A DNA stretch of 64,000 nucleotides from Variovorax paradoxus. Lineage in GTDB: Bacteria; Pseudomonadota; Gammaproteobacteria; Burkholderiales; Burkholderiaceae_C. A program made the translations under genes and the position numbers. This document shows positions 34,083 to 41,824 of the stretch, piece by piece (the stretch's first letter is position 1; each line of letters opens with the position of its first letter). A model generated the notes under the pieces. It was not told the DNA's origin. It did not search any database and saw nothing but the letters and a program-made list of their open reading frames with translations. The stretch is from assembly GCF_018614875.1 (NCBI RefSeq), contig NZ_JAGGNW010000011.1, positions 558,001-622,000 on the forward strand, read 5' to 3'.

Positions 34083-34742
34083 CTATGAAATTGCGGATTC
34101 GCAGCATGCGCAACGCATGGCAGCGCTTGTCCAACGGGAACTGAACTGATGCACGACTTCACCAAGCCAGGCGTTGACTGCGGCTGGCTCCGCCAGTTCT
34201 TGCCTCGCTATGGGCGACGCCCATAGCGCAATGCGCCGAGTCGCGCCTTGCGGCGACGCGCGACCGCCCGCCGTTGCGCGTTCTGTCGGCGCCAACAGGT
34301 CGATGGCATGCGGACGTCCGGCCGGAGGCACTGTCAGATGCACAAGGGTGGCCGGGGGCGGTGGCACCAAACAGGCCCATGACGCGAGCTCCGCTGCAAC
34401 TTCGACCGCCCAGTCGATCGACTTGCTGTCGACTCGTTCCGAGGGCTGCTGCACGACGTGAAGAATGCTGTCGCTGGCGGCGAATTCGCGAGACGACGCT
34501 ATTTTTAGGAGCGCCGCTGCTTCTGGCGGACTGCCCTCATCGATCGCGTAAAGATGGAGAGCCGAGGTTGCGGATGACGGCGGAACAAGTTGCCCCCCGG
34601 CAGTCACCATCGTGTTGCGTGTTCGTGCTTCTAGGACTGCAATGTTTCCATCCACCGAACTCGCCATGTCGAACAAGCTGGCACGAAGCCTTTCTTCTCT
34701 AGCAGGAGCCATGGAAGGTACGCTGTGCCAGACGAGGCGCAT
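34083..34742 (-). CDS. protein of unknown function in the tautomerase/BKACE operon
   Basis: The predicted product (219 residues from MRLVWHS) is soluble, rich in Ala and Ser, with no signal peptide or membrane segment. I do not recognise the family. Codon use follows the GC-rich third-position pattern of neighbouring genes and the frame fits the operon spacing (26 bases before BKACE). The start could also be Met at 34778, which has GGAAAGG at about ten bases. Further upstream starts would run into the small membrane-protein gene. The MRLVWHSVP beginning vaguely recalls EthD-like dimeric proteins, but the rest does not. Confidence 0.55.
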   Translation of the reverse strand: MRLVWHSVPSMAPAREERLRASLFDMASSVDGNIAVLEARTRNTMVTAGGQLVPPSSATSALHLYAIDEGSPPEAAALLKIASSREFAASDSILHVVQQPSERVDSKSIDWAVEVAAELASWACLVPPPPATLVHLTVPPAGRPHAIDLLAPTERATAGGRASPQGATRRIALWASPIARQELAEPAAVNAWLGEVVHQFSSRWTSAAMRCACCESAIS

Positions 34743-34813
34743 GGAAGCACTCGTCTGATCATGAAGGTCACCTCTCATTTCTGTGAGGCCCTTTCCTCGT
34801 TCGAGAACTGCGC

Positions 34814-35050
34814 TCATGTGGAGGCCCACATCAAGATGACGAGCAGCAATGTCGCGACAAGAAATTGCACCTTCAGCGCAGCGCGCATGAATTTGAAATA
34901 CTCGTCTGCCTCTCTTGGCGACAACCAAGCTACGCTGTGGTCAGGCCAGGCCACGGGCACCAGTTCTTCGGTTCGCGCCTCTTGCTTCCAGACCGGGGGT
35001 GGCTGTGTCACGATGCCTCCTGATAAAGACTGTTGGTTATCGGGCTTCAC
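34814..35050 (-). CDS. 78-residue protein with one C-terminal membrane helix
   Basis: A GTG start at 35050 overlaps the stop of the Bug-protein gene (GTGA), so translation is coupled. The product has a polar N-terminal two-thirds and a single hydrophobic segment at the end (VQFLVATLLLVILMW, about 61-75), so it should be a tail-anchored membrane protein. No known family was recognised. Because it lies directly behind a TTT binding protein, a small transporter partner is one idea; TctB subunits are much longer with several helices, so this is not a normal one. Confidence 0.6.
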   Translation of the reverse strand: MKPDNQQSLSGGIVTQPPPVWKQEARTEELVPVAWPDHSVAWLSPREADEYFKFMRAALKVQFLVATLLLVILMWAST

Positions 35051-36039
35051 TGAGGTGTGAGCGTCATTGCGGCAGCTATGCGCGCAGCGCGGGCCTGTTC
35101 AGACTGGTAGAAGCTTGCTGCTTGAACCAGGTCCATGGCGGGCATGGCCTGGTTGCCGGTTTCGCGCGACCACTTCTGATAGGCGGGCGACAGAACAACT
35201 GCGGAAATGTGTTGGTGAAGCTTGACAACGACTGACTCGGGGGTGTTCGAATGCACGAAGAGGCCCGGCCAAACTGTGTAGTTGAAGCCCTTGAGCAACT
35301 TGCTTTCGCCAGCGGCGGGAACATCGGGCACCATGGGGTTTCTCTGGGCGGAGGCCACCGCAACGGCCTTGAGTTTGCCGGCGCGAATCATGTCCAGCAT
35401 GGAGCCGGCCAGAGGCAGAAACGCGTAGTCGAGTTGCTTGCCAATCAAGTCCTGAACGATGGGGGCCACGCCGCGATAAGGCACGTGCAATCCCTCCACG
35501 CCGGTTTGCGCCATGAAATCGTGCGCGATCATGTGCGACGTCGATCCCACTCCCCAGTTTCCGAAGGACGGAGGTTTGGTTGCGCCTTTGATCTGCGCAA
35601 TGGTGCCGTCGATGCCGGATGACGCCTGCAGGTTGCCGGACACCAGCACGAACTCGGAGATGATGACCGGGTGGATGAGGCGAAACTGGGCAGGCTTGTA
35701 GTGGGCTGCTGCAAGCGCGAGCGGATTGACGATCAAGTCGTTGCCGGTCAGCCCAAGCAGCGTGTAGCCGTCCGCTGGCGACCTGAGGTAGGCCATGGTT
35801 GCCAGCGTTCCTCCTGCACCAGGAACGTTCTCGATGACAACTGACTGGCCCAGCGCGGCCTGCAGCGGAGCCTGTAGTTGGCGCAGCGCGACGTCAGCCG
35901 GCCCGCCGGCCGAGTAGCCGACTTTCATCGTGACGAATCGGGTTGGAAAGTCCTGTGCGAGGGCCGTTCGAGAGGCCAGGCCGGCCAATGAGGCCATGGC
36001 CGACAGTCCCAGCTTCAAAGTTGTACGGCGCTGCATCAT
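35047..36039 (-). CDS. Bug-family TTT substrate-binding protein
   Basis: The protein (330 residues) has a signal peptide (MMQRRTTLKLGLSAMASLAG, cleavage after ALA). The Bug pattern is present: VGYSAGGPADVALRQL, IENVPGAGGTLATMAYL, SPADGYTLLGLTGN and GLHVPYRGVAPIVQDL. It should be a periplasmic binder of an organic acid. Its ATG overlaps the stop of the alpha/beta hydrolase gene. It is the first of two Bug genes in the same operon and clearly differs from the one at 28106, being closer to the one at 58751. Confidence 0.88.
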   Translation of the reverse strand: MMQRRTTLKLGLSAMASLAGLASRTALAQDFPTRFVTMKVGYSAGGPADVALRQLQAPLQAALGQSVVIENVPGAGGTLATMAYLRSPADGYTLLGLTGNDLIVNPLALAAAHYKPAQFRLIHPVIISEFVLVSGNLQASSGIDGTIAQIKGATKPPSFGNWGVGSTSHMIAHDFMAQTGVEGLHVPYRGVAPIVQDLIGKQLDYAFLPLAGSMLDMIRAGKLKAVAVASAQRNPMVPDVPAAGESKLLKGFNYTVWPGLFVHSNTPESVVVKLHQHISAVVLSPAYQKWSRETGNQAMPAMDLVQAASFYQSEQARAARIAAAMTLTPQ

Positions 36040-36800
36040 GTGACCTCCAGGCCACGGGTCAAGAGTTCAGCAACGTATGCGGGTACCTCCATGGCGGGGT
36101 AGTGCCCTGCACCTGCCACGGTACTGATGGCGCACTGAGGGAACAGCGGCAACACCTTCGCCTGCATTACGGCGGCCGTCAGCACCGGGTCGTGCTCGCC
36201 TACATGGACGTGGACCGGTCCGGCGTAGTTTCCAGATTCCGCGCTGACATCCTCTTCCGTCCAGGCTCGCAGGTATTGCTCGATGGCCTCCGGGGTCGCG
36301 GTCGCGGCCGACAGGTTCGCCATATGCTTGGCAAACCCCGTTCCAAGGCGTCCACCTGTTACCGCGGAAGCACACTGCCCACGCACATCCACATCGCTTG
36401 CCGCAGCGCCAAAGAAGGCTGCGCCTTGCGCGTCGAGAGGAAAACCCGATGCCGGAACGGCGCACAACAACGTCAGGCTCCGTACGCGATCGCGCGCCTC
36501 GCCTTGGCTTGCGAGCCACTGCGCAGACTGGCCGCCCATCGAGTTCCCGACCAGGTGAAACTCTCGCCAGTTCAGTTGGTCAGCAACGCCCAGAAGATCG
36601 CGACCCATCTCGCGAACGCTGAATTCGCCACCGATATGCTTCGACTTCCCATATCCGCGGAAATCGGGAAACGCGAATGTGAAGCGGTCGGCGTCGAGGA
36701 AGGGGATCATCGGCGCATAGGTCTGGTGATCGCAGAGCCAGGTGTGCGCGGCAACCACTTTCGTGGGGCCGTTGCCGATTAGCGTGTACCCGATAGTCAT
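36036..36800 (-). CDS. alpha/beta-fold hydrolase
   Basis: The product (254 residues) has the oxyanion-hole region AHTWLCDHQTYAPM, FPDFRGYGKS, the nucleophile elbow LVGNSMGGQSA (Ser about 97), and the late GAGHYPAMEVP with the catalytic histidine. This set is typical of epoxide hydrolase/meta-cleavage hydrolase-like enzymes. No signal peptide is present, so it is cytoplasmic. Its location between a tautomerase and a Bug protein in a TetR-controlled operon suggests hydrolysis of a lactone, ester or ring-cleavage product. The substrate is unknown. Confidence 0.88.
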   Translation of the reverse strand: MTIGYTLIGNGPTKVVAAHTWLCDHQTYAPMIPFLDADRFTFAFPDFRGYGKSKHIGGEFSVREMGRDLLGVADQLNWREFHLVGNSMGGQSAQWLASQGEARDRVRSLTLLCAVPASGFPLDAQGAAFFGAAASDVDVRGQCASAVTGGRLGTGFAKHMANLSAATATPEAIEQYLRAWTEEDVSAESGNYAGPVHVHVGEHDPVLTAAVMQAKVLPLFPQCAISTVAGAGHYPAMEVPAYVAELLTRGLEVT

Positions 36801-36874
36801 GATTGTCTCCTTCGCCGCAATGGGCGTGCTTTTGTTAGGTATCCGGGACCGGGGCTGCGGTTGGCGGGCGCGAG

Positions 36875-37333
36875 CTATTCGATTGGCTTGTCTCCTTCGA
36901 AGCGAATCTCGTCCAGGGCAGACAAGTAGCCGGATGGAGCGAATGGGACGCCGCCGATTCCCCAGCAGTTGCGCGGCACCTCACGCAACAGGCACCACAC
37001 CCGCGCTGCGTTGGCGGCGTCGAGGGGTGCGCCCTCGATTTCCAAGGCGAGTCGCGTCAGGTCACGCATGACGCCCTGCTTTGCGCGGTCGTCCATCAGG
37101 CCTTCGATCGTCGTGGCGACAAACCGATAACGCGGGCGTTCGGTCGGCAAGCCGCCGACCAGCATGTATTCGGCGGGCTGCTCGACGGCCAAAGTCCAGG
37201 CGATCTTTCGGGCCTGGGGCGTGTCGGGAATCTTTTCCCACCACATCAGCACCTTGGTTGCGCGGTGCAGCAGGGTCTTGATTTGCTCGGGCGACATGGC
37301 GCCTCGGGTGTAAGAAAGCTCGAGCATCGGCAT
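36875..37333 (-). CDS. tautomerase-superfamily protein (cis-CaaD/MSAD-like size)
   Basis: The product (152 residues) begins Met-Pro (MPMLELSYTRGAMSPEQ), so Met removal leaves the N-terminal proline that is the catalytic base of the 4-oxalocrotonate tautomerase superfamily. The start of strand 1 followed by SPEQIKTLLHRAT helix fits that fold. At about 150 residues it resembles the fused-subunit members such as cis-3-chloroacrylic acid dehalogenase or malonate semialdehyde decarboxylase. It is the first gene of the leftward operon and lies just behind a TetR-type operator. The actual reaction is unknown. Confidence 0.75.
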   Translation of the reverse strand: MPMLELSYTRGAMSPEQIKTLLHRATKVLMWWEKIPDTPQARKIAWTLAVEQPAEYMLVGGLPTERPRYRFVATTIEGLMDDRAKQGVMRDLTRLALEIEGAPLDAANAARVWCLLREVPRNCWGIGGVPFAPSGYLSALDEIRFEGDKPIE

Positions 37334-37354
37334 GCTAAAAATCTCCGTTTGTAT

Positions 37355-37373
37355 AATATGACCAGTCGTCTTA
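37355..37373. promoter_or_regulatory. TetR operator copy 1, upstream of the tautomerase operon
   Basis: AATATGACCAGTCGTCTTA is 18/19 identical to the site at 38499-38517. It lies 22 bases before the tautomerase start and covers a TATTAT-like -10 box on the minus strand, a position suited to repression. Confidence 0.7.
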
Positions 37374-37405
37374 ACACGTGTGCGAAGCGCGGATGGCGCG
37401 TTGAC

Positions 37406-37834
37406 TCATGCGGAGGCTTTTGAGGGATGAATCGTCATGCCCTCGAGGATGTCGCGTCCCTTAGCGGTATCCGCGTAAATGCGGCCGTAGGCGATCTTCC
37501 CGTTCTTGATCCGGAACAAGAAGCAGTGCTCGTTTTCCATCGTCTTTCCGTTCTTGGCTTTCGCCCTGGCGACCACCGGCACAATAACGTGATCACCGAC
37601 GTCCAATATGGCGTGCGCGTCGTAGTAGAAGTATTCGTAATAATTCTGGTAAAGATCCGCCCAGAATGCTTTGAATTCTGCTTGGCCACGATAGGTGCCC
37701 CCATATGGAAGGGACTTGGGGAATTCGAACACCAGGTCCTCTGCCACCATTGCGAGCAGGGGTCCGAGCTGATTGTTTTCGAAGCCGGTAAACGCGAGGC
37801 GACAGGCTTCTACGATTTCAGAATTTCCGGGCAT
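37406..37834 (-). CDS. NTF2-like / SnoaL-type small protein
   Basis: The 142-residue protein shows the NTF2-fold layout: an N-terminal helix (IVEACRLAFTGFENNQLGPLL), DLVFEFPKSLPYGGTYRGQ, FWADLYQNYYEYFYYDA and a C-terminal sheet with HCFLFRIKNGKIAYGRIY. Members are isomerases, dehydratases or ligand-binding proteins. The start MPGNSE has AAGGAAG upstream; an earlier in-frame ATG would overlap tetR. It lies 22 bases behind tetR on the same strand and before the second operator, so it may be expressed with the regulator. Confidence 0.8.
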   Translation of the reverse strand: MPGNSEIVEACRLAFTGFENNQLGPLLAMVAEDLVFEFPKSLPYGGTYRGQAEFKAFWADLYQNYYEYFYYDAHAILDVGDHVIVPVVARAKAKNGKTMENEHCFLFRIKNGKIAYGRIYADTAKGRDILEGMTIHPSKASA

Positions 37835-37856
37835 GGATGCTTCCTTTGCGGGCGGC

Positions 37857-38456
37857 TCAACGAAGAAGTGATTGAAGGATGAAGTCGCGAGCGATTTCAA
37901 GGGGTTTGACGGTCCGCTCGACCCGCATCCTCAGAATGGCTCCCTCCCAACTATTCAGGATGAAGCCCGCCAGTTCGCTTGGCCGAAATGCCGAAGAAAC
38001 TTGGCCGGCGCTCTGCGCGCTCTCAATGCAATCGGCGAAGATGCCGGCCCATTCGTCGAATCGATCTTTCAACCGGCTGCGGACGGCCTCCTCATGGTCA
38101 GCCAACTCCAGGCTCAAATTGCCCATCAAGCAGCCACGTTTCAATTCCACCCGGGTGAAGTATTCGATTCGCTCGTCCAGGTAGGCGCGCAGACGATCCA
38201 AAGGCGCTAACGAGCGATCATTGAAGAAGAGATCAAGCTTGCCGCGGTGTCGTTCGAAATAGGCATCTACGATCTCCGCACAGAAGGTTTGCTTGCTCTC
38301 GAAGTGGTTGTAGAAAGACCCCTTTGGAACGCTGGCCGTCCGCGCGATAGCGTCAACTCCGGTGCCGTGAAATCCACGGGCATGGAACTCGGTCAAGCCG
38401 CCAGCGATGAGACGGCGACGAGTTTCATTACCGACGGCGTTAGTCGTGCGAGTCAT
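37857..38456 (-). CDS. TetR/AcrR-family transcriptional regulator
   Basis: The product (199 residues) has the TetR DNA-binding domain (about 9-56; GVDAIARTASVPKGSFYNHF is the turn plus recognition helix) and a helical ligand domain typical of the AcrR/QacR-like group (RGCLMGNLSLEL segment). Two almost identical operators, one before this gene and one before the tautomerase operon, strongly suggest that it controls both itself and that operon. The start MTRTTNAV was preferred because an upstream extension would cover the operator. Confidence 0.9.
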   Translation of the reverse strand: MTRTTNAVGNETRRRLIAGGLTEFHARGFHGTGVDAIARTASVPKGSFYNHFESKQTFCAEIVDAYFERHRGKLDLFFNDRSLAPLDRLRAYLDERIEYFTRVELKRGCLMGNLSLELADHEEAVRSRLKDRFDEWAGIFADCIESAQSAGQVSSAFRPSELAGFILNSWEGAILRMRVERTVKPLEIARDFILQSLLR

Positions 38457-38498
38457 TGCTGCAAAAGCGTTAAAAGAAGATGACGAAGCATAGGCTTC

Positions 38499-38517
38499 AA
38501 TATGACCGGTCGTCTTA
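38499..38517. promoter_or_regulatory. TetR operator copy 2, upstream of tetR
   Basis: AATATGACCGGTCGTCTTA contains the perfect palindrome GACCGGTC and lies 43 bases before the tetR start. It pairs with the 37355-37373 site. Confidence 0.7.
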
Positions 38518-38754
38518 GTGGTTTTCACCAATACACGTAACGATTTCCATCGGAGGCGAATTCAAGCTCGTGATCGAGGCAGGACACTCAGCCGGGCGCC
38601 CTTCCCTCTCCTCGCCAAGCACGCACGCGGCCCGGAAAAGGTGAAGCGATGCTTGCCTGCTAGTCGGCCCCGGAATCGGCCACCGTGGCGGCCCAGTCCA
38701 CGAACCGGTCGACTCGACGTTGATACCCTGGGCGATCGCCGTCGGAATGCGCCT
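38518..38754. other. spacer between tetR and iclR genes, with a possible orphan C-terminal fragment
   Basis: On the minus strand, 38747-38660 reads about 29 protein-like residues (GDRPGYQRRVDRFVDW, then AATVADSGAD and a stop) without a credible start. It could be the decayed end of an older gene. I see no other gene; the iclR stop lies just right of it. Confidence 0.3.
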
Positions 38755-39579
38755 TCAACGGTCGCCGCGGCCGCCCCTGCGTCGTGCAAGTTCCGCCGCC
38801 TGGGCACCGATCAAAGCGGCCCGCTCTTTCATATGTCCGACCACCGTCGACACGCGCTCGTCGGGCAGGCGTTCAGTGATTGTGGCGATGGCCAGAGCAG
38901 CGACGGTGCGGCCATCGGCCAGGCACACCGGCACCGCCACCGCACGCGACCCCGGCACCACGCCGACTGGCGCATATGCGTAGCCTTGTTCGCGAGTGTG
39001 CCTGGCGCGTTTCAGCAGCTCGGCCGGGTCGATGTGCAGTGCCTGCAGCCGCCGCGCGTTGCGTCGCACCACCTCGCCGGCTTCGTCGGCCGGCAGGGCG
39101 GCGAGCAGCACCAGGCCGCTCACGCCCACGCCCAGCGGACGCCGCGCGCCGACCTCGATCGACAGGACCTTCACCGGAAAGCTGCCGGGCCGCCGATCGA
39201 TGCATACGGAGTCCGCGCCGTTGCGGATGGTGAGAAACGCGGTGTCGCCGAGGATCTCGCTCAGATGACGCAGATGCGGCTCGGCGATGGCGCGGATCGG
39301 GAAGCGCGTCGAGCGCGCGAGGCCTAGCAGCGAGACCTCTCCGCCGATCAGGTAGCGGCGCGTCGCCGGGTCTTGCTCGACGGCGCCTTCTTCGACCAGC
39401 ACGCGCAGGATGCGGTGCACCGTCGGGCGGTTGAGCCCGGTGTGGCTCACCACGTCGGTCAGGCGCACCCCGCGCTCCTGCCCGGTGGCCAGCACGCGCA
39501 GCACCGCGAGCGCGCGGCGCACGCTCTGGGCGCCGGCGGTGGCGGCGACTTCCTTATCGGCCGATGCCGCTGTTGCCAT
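38755..39579 (-). CDS. IclR-family transcriptional regulator
   Basis: The protein (274 residues) has an N-terminal winged helix (about 18-80; LTDVVSHTGLNRPTVHRILR is the helix-turn-helix) and the IclR effector domain with GRRPLGVGVSGL-like and ALAIATITERLP segments. IclR proteins control aromatic and acid catabolism. It overlaps the flavin reductase gene upstream by 26 bases and is divergent from the Bug-RidA-hydratase operon, which it probably regulates through the 40196-40396 spacer. The effector is unknown. Confidence 0.9.
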   Translation of the reverse strand: MATAASADKEVAATAGAQSVRRALAVLRVLATGQERGVRLTDVVSHTGLNRPTVHRILRVLVEEGAVEQDPATRRYLIGGEVSLLGLARSTRFPIRAIAEPHLRHLSEILGDTAFLTIRNGADSVCIDRRPGSFPVKVLSIEVGARRPLGVGVSGLVLLAALPADEAGEVVRRNARRLQALHIDPAELLKRARHTREQGYAYAPVGVVPGSRAVAVPVCLADGRTVAALAIATITERLPDERVSTVVGHMKERAALIGAQAAELARRRGGRGDR

Positions 39580-40195
39580 TCATCACTGCCTTGGCAGTTT
39601 GCTGCATGCCGCGCAGCGTGACAATTTCGCCGAGCCTCGCGTAGTTCGGCCCGCCGATGCGACACACCGGGTCGAGCGCGCGGGTGTCGACCTTGCCGTC
39701 GTGCACGAGTCCGTCGCGCAGGTGAAAGGCCGTGACCTCGCCGACGATGAACTCGGCGCCCGTCTCACCGAAGGCGATCACGCGCTCCAGCCTGCATTCC
39801 ATGCTCACCGGCGCATCGGCCAGGCGTGGCACGCGCACCGTGTTGCACGGCAGCGTGGCGAGGCCGAGCAACTCGGTTTCGCTCACGTCGGGCGCGTGCT
39901 CGGCGCTGCTCTCGTGAATGGCGACCATCTGCGAGGCGTCGCCGATGTTCACAACGAACTCGCGCAGTGCATGAATGTTCGCGCCGGTGTCCTTGCGCTT
40001 GCCCGCCTTGCGTCCGATGTTCACGCCCAGCATCGGCGGCTTGTTCGACACGAAGGTGAAGCAGGAGAAGGGCGCGAGGTTGACCACGCCGTCTTCGGAG
40101 ACGGTGGTGATCCAGGCGATTGGGCGGGGCACGACGATGCCGCTCATCAGGCGGTAGGTGGCTTCGGGCGACAGGTCGCCGGCATCGATGAACAT
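39554..40195 (-). CDS. flavin reductase-like FMN-binding protein
   Basis: The product (213 residues) carries PRPIAWITTVSEDGVVNLAP (about 23-42), CFTFVSNKPPMLGVNIG and SMECRLERVIAFG, the split-barrel flavin reductase pattern. It is clearly a different branch from the near-identical pair elsewhere in the window and closer to the one at 29145. It is co-transcribed with iclR (26-base overlap) and divergent from the catabolic genes. Either it supplies reduced flavin to an oxygenase outside the window or it acts directly on a pathway intermediate. Confidence 0.85.
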   Translation of the reverse strand: MFIDAGDLSPEATYRLMSGIVVPRPIAWITTVSEDGVVNLAPFSCFTFVSNKPPMLGVNIGRKAGKRKDTGANIHALREFVVNIGDASQMVAIHESSAEHAPDVSETELLGLATLPCNTVRVPRLADAPVSMECRLERVIAFGETGAEFIVGEVTAFHLRDGLVHDGKVDTRALDPVCRIGGPNYARLGEIVTLRGMQQTAKAVMNGNSGIGR

Positions 40196-40272
40196 TGGGA
40201 GGCCTTCCGTGGTGGACTGAGGCTCGATTGTCAGGAACGCTTCGAATCGCGGGTGCTGCAGTTTCGCAAAAC

Positions 40273-40288
40273 GTCCACGATACGGAAC
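40273..40288. promoter_or_regulatory. candidate IclR operator
   Basis: GTCCACGATACGGAAC is an imperfect inverted repeat with TCC/GGA half-sites around a central GATA, similar in style to sites used by IclR-type regulators. It lies in the 201-base divergent spacer between the flavin reductase and Bug genes. Confidence 0.35.
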
Positions 40289-40396
40289 AGTATGCGCTTA
40301 TTGCATTGCAGCATCCGGGGCAGGTTTCTTAAAGTGACCTGTCGCCGATCAAACCGCAACCACTTGCGGTGCCGGCGCCAGAGCAGGAGACATACG

Positions 40397-41371
40397 TTGA
40401 AAAAAGCACTCGGAATCCTTGTCGTCGCCACGTGCGCGGCCCTCGCCGTTCTGCCCGCCATCGCGCAGAACACCTGGCCCGACAAACCCGTGAAGCTGGT
40501 GCTGCCCTACCCTCCGGGCGGCAACGTGGATGGTGCCGCCCGCATCATCAGCGAGCAGTTGCAGGCCGTCTTCAAGCAGCCCTTCATCGTCGACAACCGC
40601 CCAGGCGCCGGCGGAATGATCGCGGGCGAATTCGTCGCCAAGGCCGCACCGGACGGCTACACCTTCTTCATGGGCGCAAACGGGCCGATCCTGTTCTCGC
40701 CGACCATCTTCAAGCGCAACGCCTACGACTGGAAAAAGGACTTCGCGCCGGTCAGCTCGGTGTCGTTCACGCCGCTGGTGCTGCAGGTGAACGCCGCCAC
40801 GCCGTACAAGACAATCGGTGAGTTCATCGCCGCTGCCAAGAAGCCAGGCAGCGCCTTGACGATGGCATCGCCCGGGGCCGGCACCACCAACCACCTGGTG
40901 AGCGAATACCTCCAGCGTGAGAGCGGCGCCAAGTGGCTGACGGTCCACTACAAGGGCAACGCCCCGGCGACCACCGATCTGCTGGGTGGCCAGGTGCAGT
41001 TCAACTTTGATCAGCTCTCGGTGGCGCAGCCCTTCATCCAACAGGGCCGCACCCGCGCGCTCGCCGTGACTTCGGCCCGACGCGTGCCATCGATGCCGGA
41101 CGTGCCGACGTTGCAAGAGTCCGGGTTCAAGGGCTTCGACGCCGAGACCTTCACGGGCATCCTGGCCCCCGCCGGCACGCCGCCGGCCATCCTGCAGCGC
41201 TTCTCTGAGGCACTGCAGAAGATCCTGGCCGACAAGGCCGTGCAGGCCAAGTTTGAAACACTCGGCGCCGAAGCACGCGGCAGCTCGCCCCAGCAGTTCA
41301 CCCAGTTCCTGACGAAGGAAGACGCGCGGTGGATGCCGGTCATCAAGCAATCCAACATCTCCGCCGAATGA
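40397..41371 (+). CDS. Bug-family TTT substrate-binding protein
   Basis: The 324-residue protein has a signal peptide (KKALGILVVATCAALAVLPA, cleavage near AIAQ) and the Bug pattern: LVLPYPPGGNVDGAARII, IVDNRPGAGGMIAGEFVA, APDGYTFFMGANG and WLTVHYKGNAPATTDLLGG. The start is a TTG with AGGAG eight bases upstream; no ATG gives a proper signal sequence. It is the first gene of the plus-strand catabolic operon, so its ligand is probably the pathway substrate. Its stop overlaps the RidA start (ATGA). Confidence 0.9.
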   Translation: MKKALGILVVATCAALAVLPAIAQNTWPDKPVKLVLPYPPGGNVDGAARIISEQLQAVFKQPFIVDNRPGAGGMIAGEFVAKAAPDGYTFFMGANGPILFSPTIFKRNAYDWKKDFAPVSSVSFTPLVLQVNAATPYKTIGEFIAAAKKPGSALTMASPGAGTTNHLVSEYLQRESGAKWLTVHYKGNAPATTDLLGGQVQFNFDQLSVAQPFIQQGRTRALAVTSARRVPSMPDVPTLQESGFKGFDAETFTGILAPAGTPPAILQRFSEALQKILADKAVQAKFETLGAEARGSSPQQFTQFLTKEDARWMPVIKQSNISAE

Positions 41372-41790
41372 GCACCGCGACTCCTTCCCTGGGCCGCGCC
41401 GCGCCGGCTGCCCGCACCAGCGTCTACGTCGAGGGCTTCAGCCACAAGAACCCTATTCCGGCCGGTTGCCGCGTCGGTCCCCTGCTCGAAAGCGGCAGCA
41501 TCCAGGGCAACGACCCGGCGACCGGCAAGCCCGCCGAGACCATCGAAGCGCAGTGCCGCTTCATGCTCGACAACGTGCGCCGCATCGTCGAAGCCGCGGG
41601 CGGCGGCACGCAGGACATCGTGAAGCTCACTGTCTGGATGAAGGACCGCAGCCAGCGCCCCGCCCTCAACGTGCCCTGGCTCGAGATGTTCCCCGATGCC
41701 GCGTCGCGGCCGGCACGCCACGCGATCATCGCGCCCGAGCTGGACATGGGGAAGTTCATCGAGTGCAGCTTCACGGCCTGGATCGCCTGA
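41368..41790 (+). CDS. RidA/YjgF-family protein (possible enamine/imine deaminase)
   Basis: The product (140 residues) has the RidA trimer fold features: GSIQGNDPATGKPAETIEAQ, FMLDNVRRIVEAAGGGTQDIVKLTVW-type helix and the closing PELDMGKFIECSF strand. Family members hydrolyse reactive imines; a branch acts as 2-aminomuconate deaminase in aminophenol-type meta-cleavage pathways. Here it is embedded with a ring-cleavage-type hydratase and a FAH-family protein, which makes a pathway deaminase role attractive. The sequence does not decide this. Its ATG overlaps the Bug gene stop. Confidence 0.82.
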   Translation: MSTATPSLGRAAPAARTSVYVEGFSHKNPIPAGCRVGPLLESGSIQGNDPATGKPAETIEAQCRFMLDNVRRIVEAAGGGTQDIVKLTVWMKDRSQRPALNVPWLEMFPDAASRPARHAIIAPELDMGKFIECSFTAWIA

Positions 41791-41824
41791 CCCTTCACGC
41801 GTCCCGCACGCCTCGAAAGAACCC

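Noticed and set aside
34814..35050. The 78-residue membrane protein as a light-harvesting beta-like polypeptide (LSPREADEYF then one helix)
   Set aside because: The bacteriochlorophyll-binding histidine in the helix is missing, and no photosynthesis gene is nearby.
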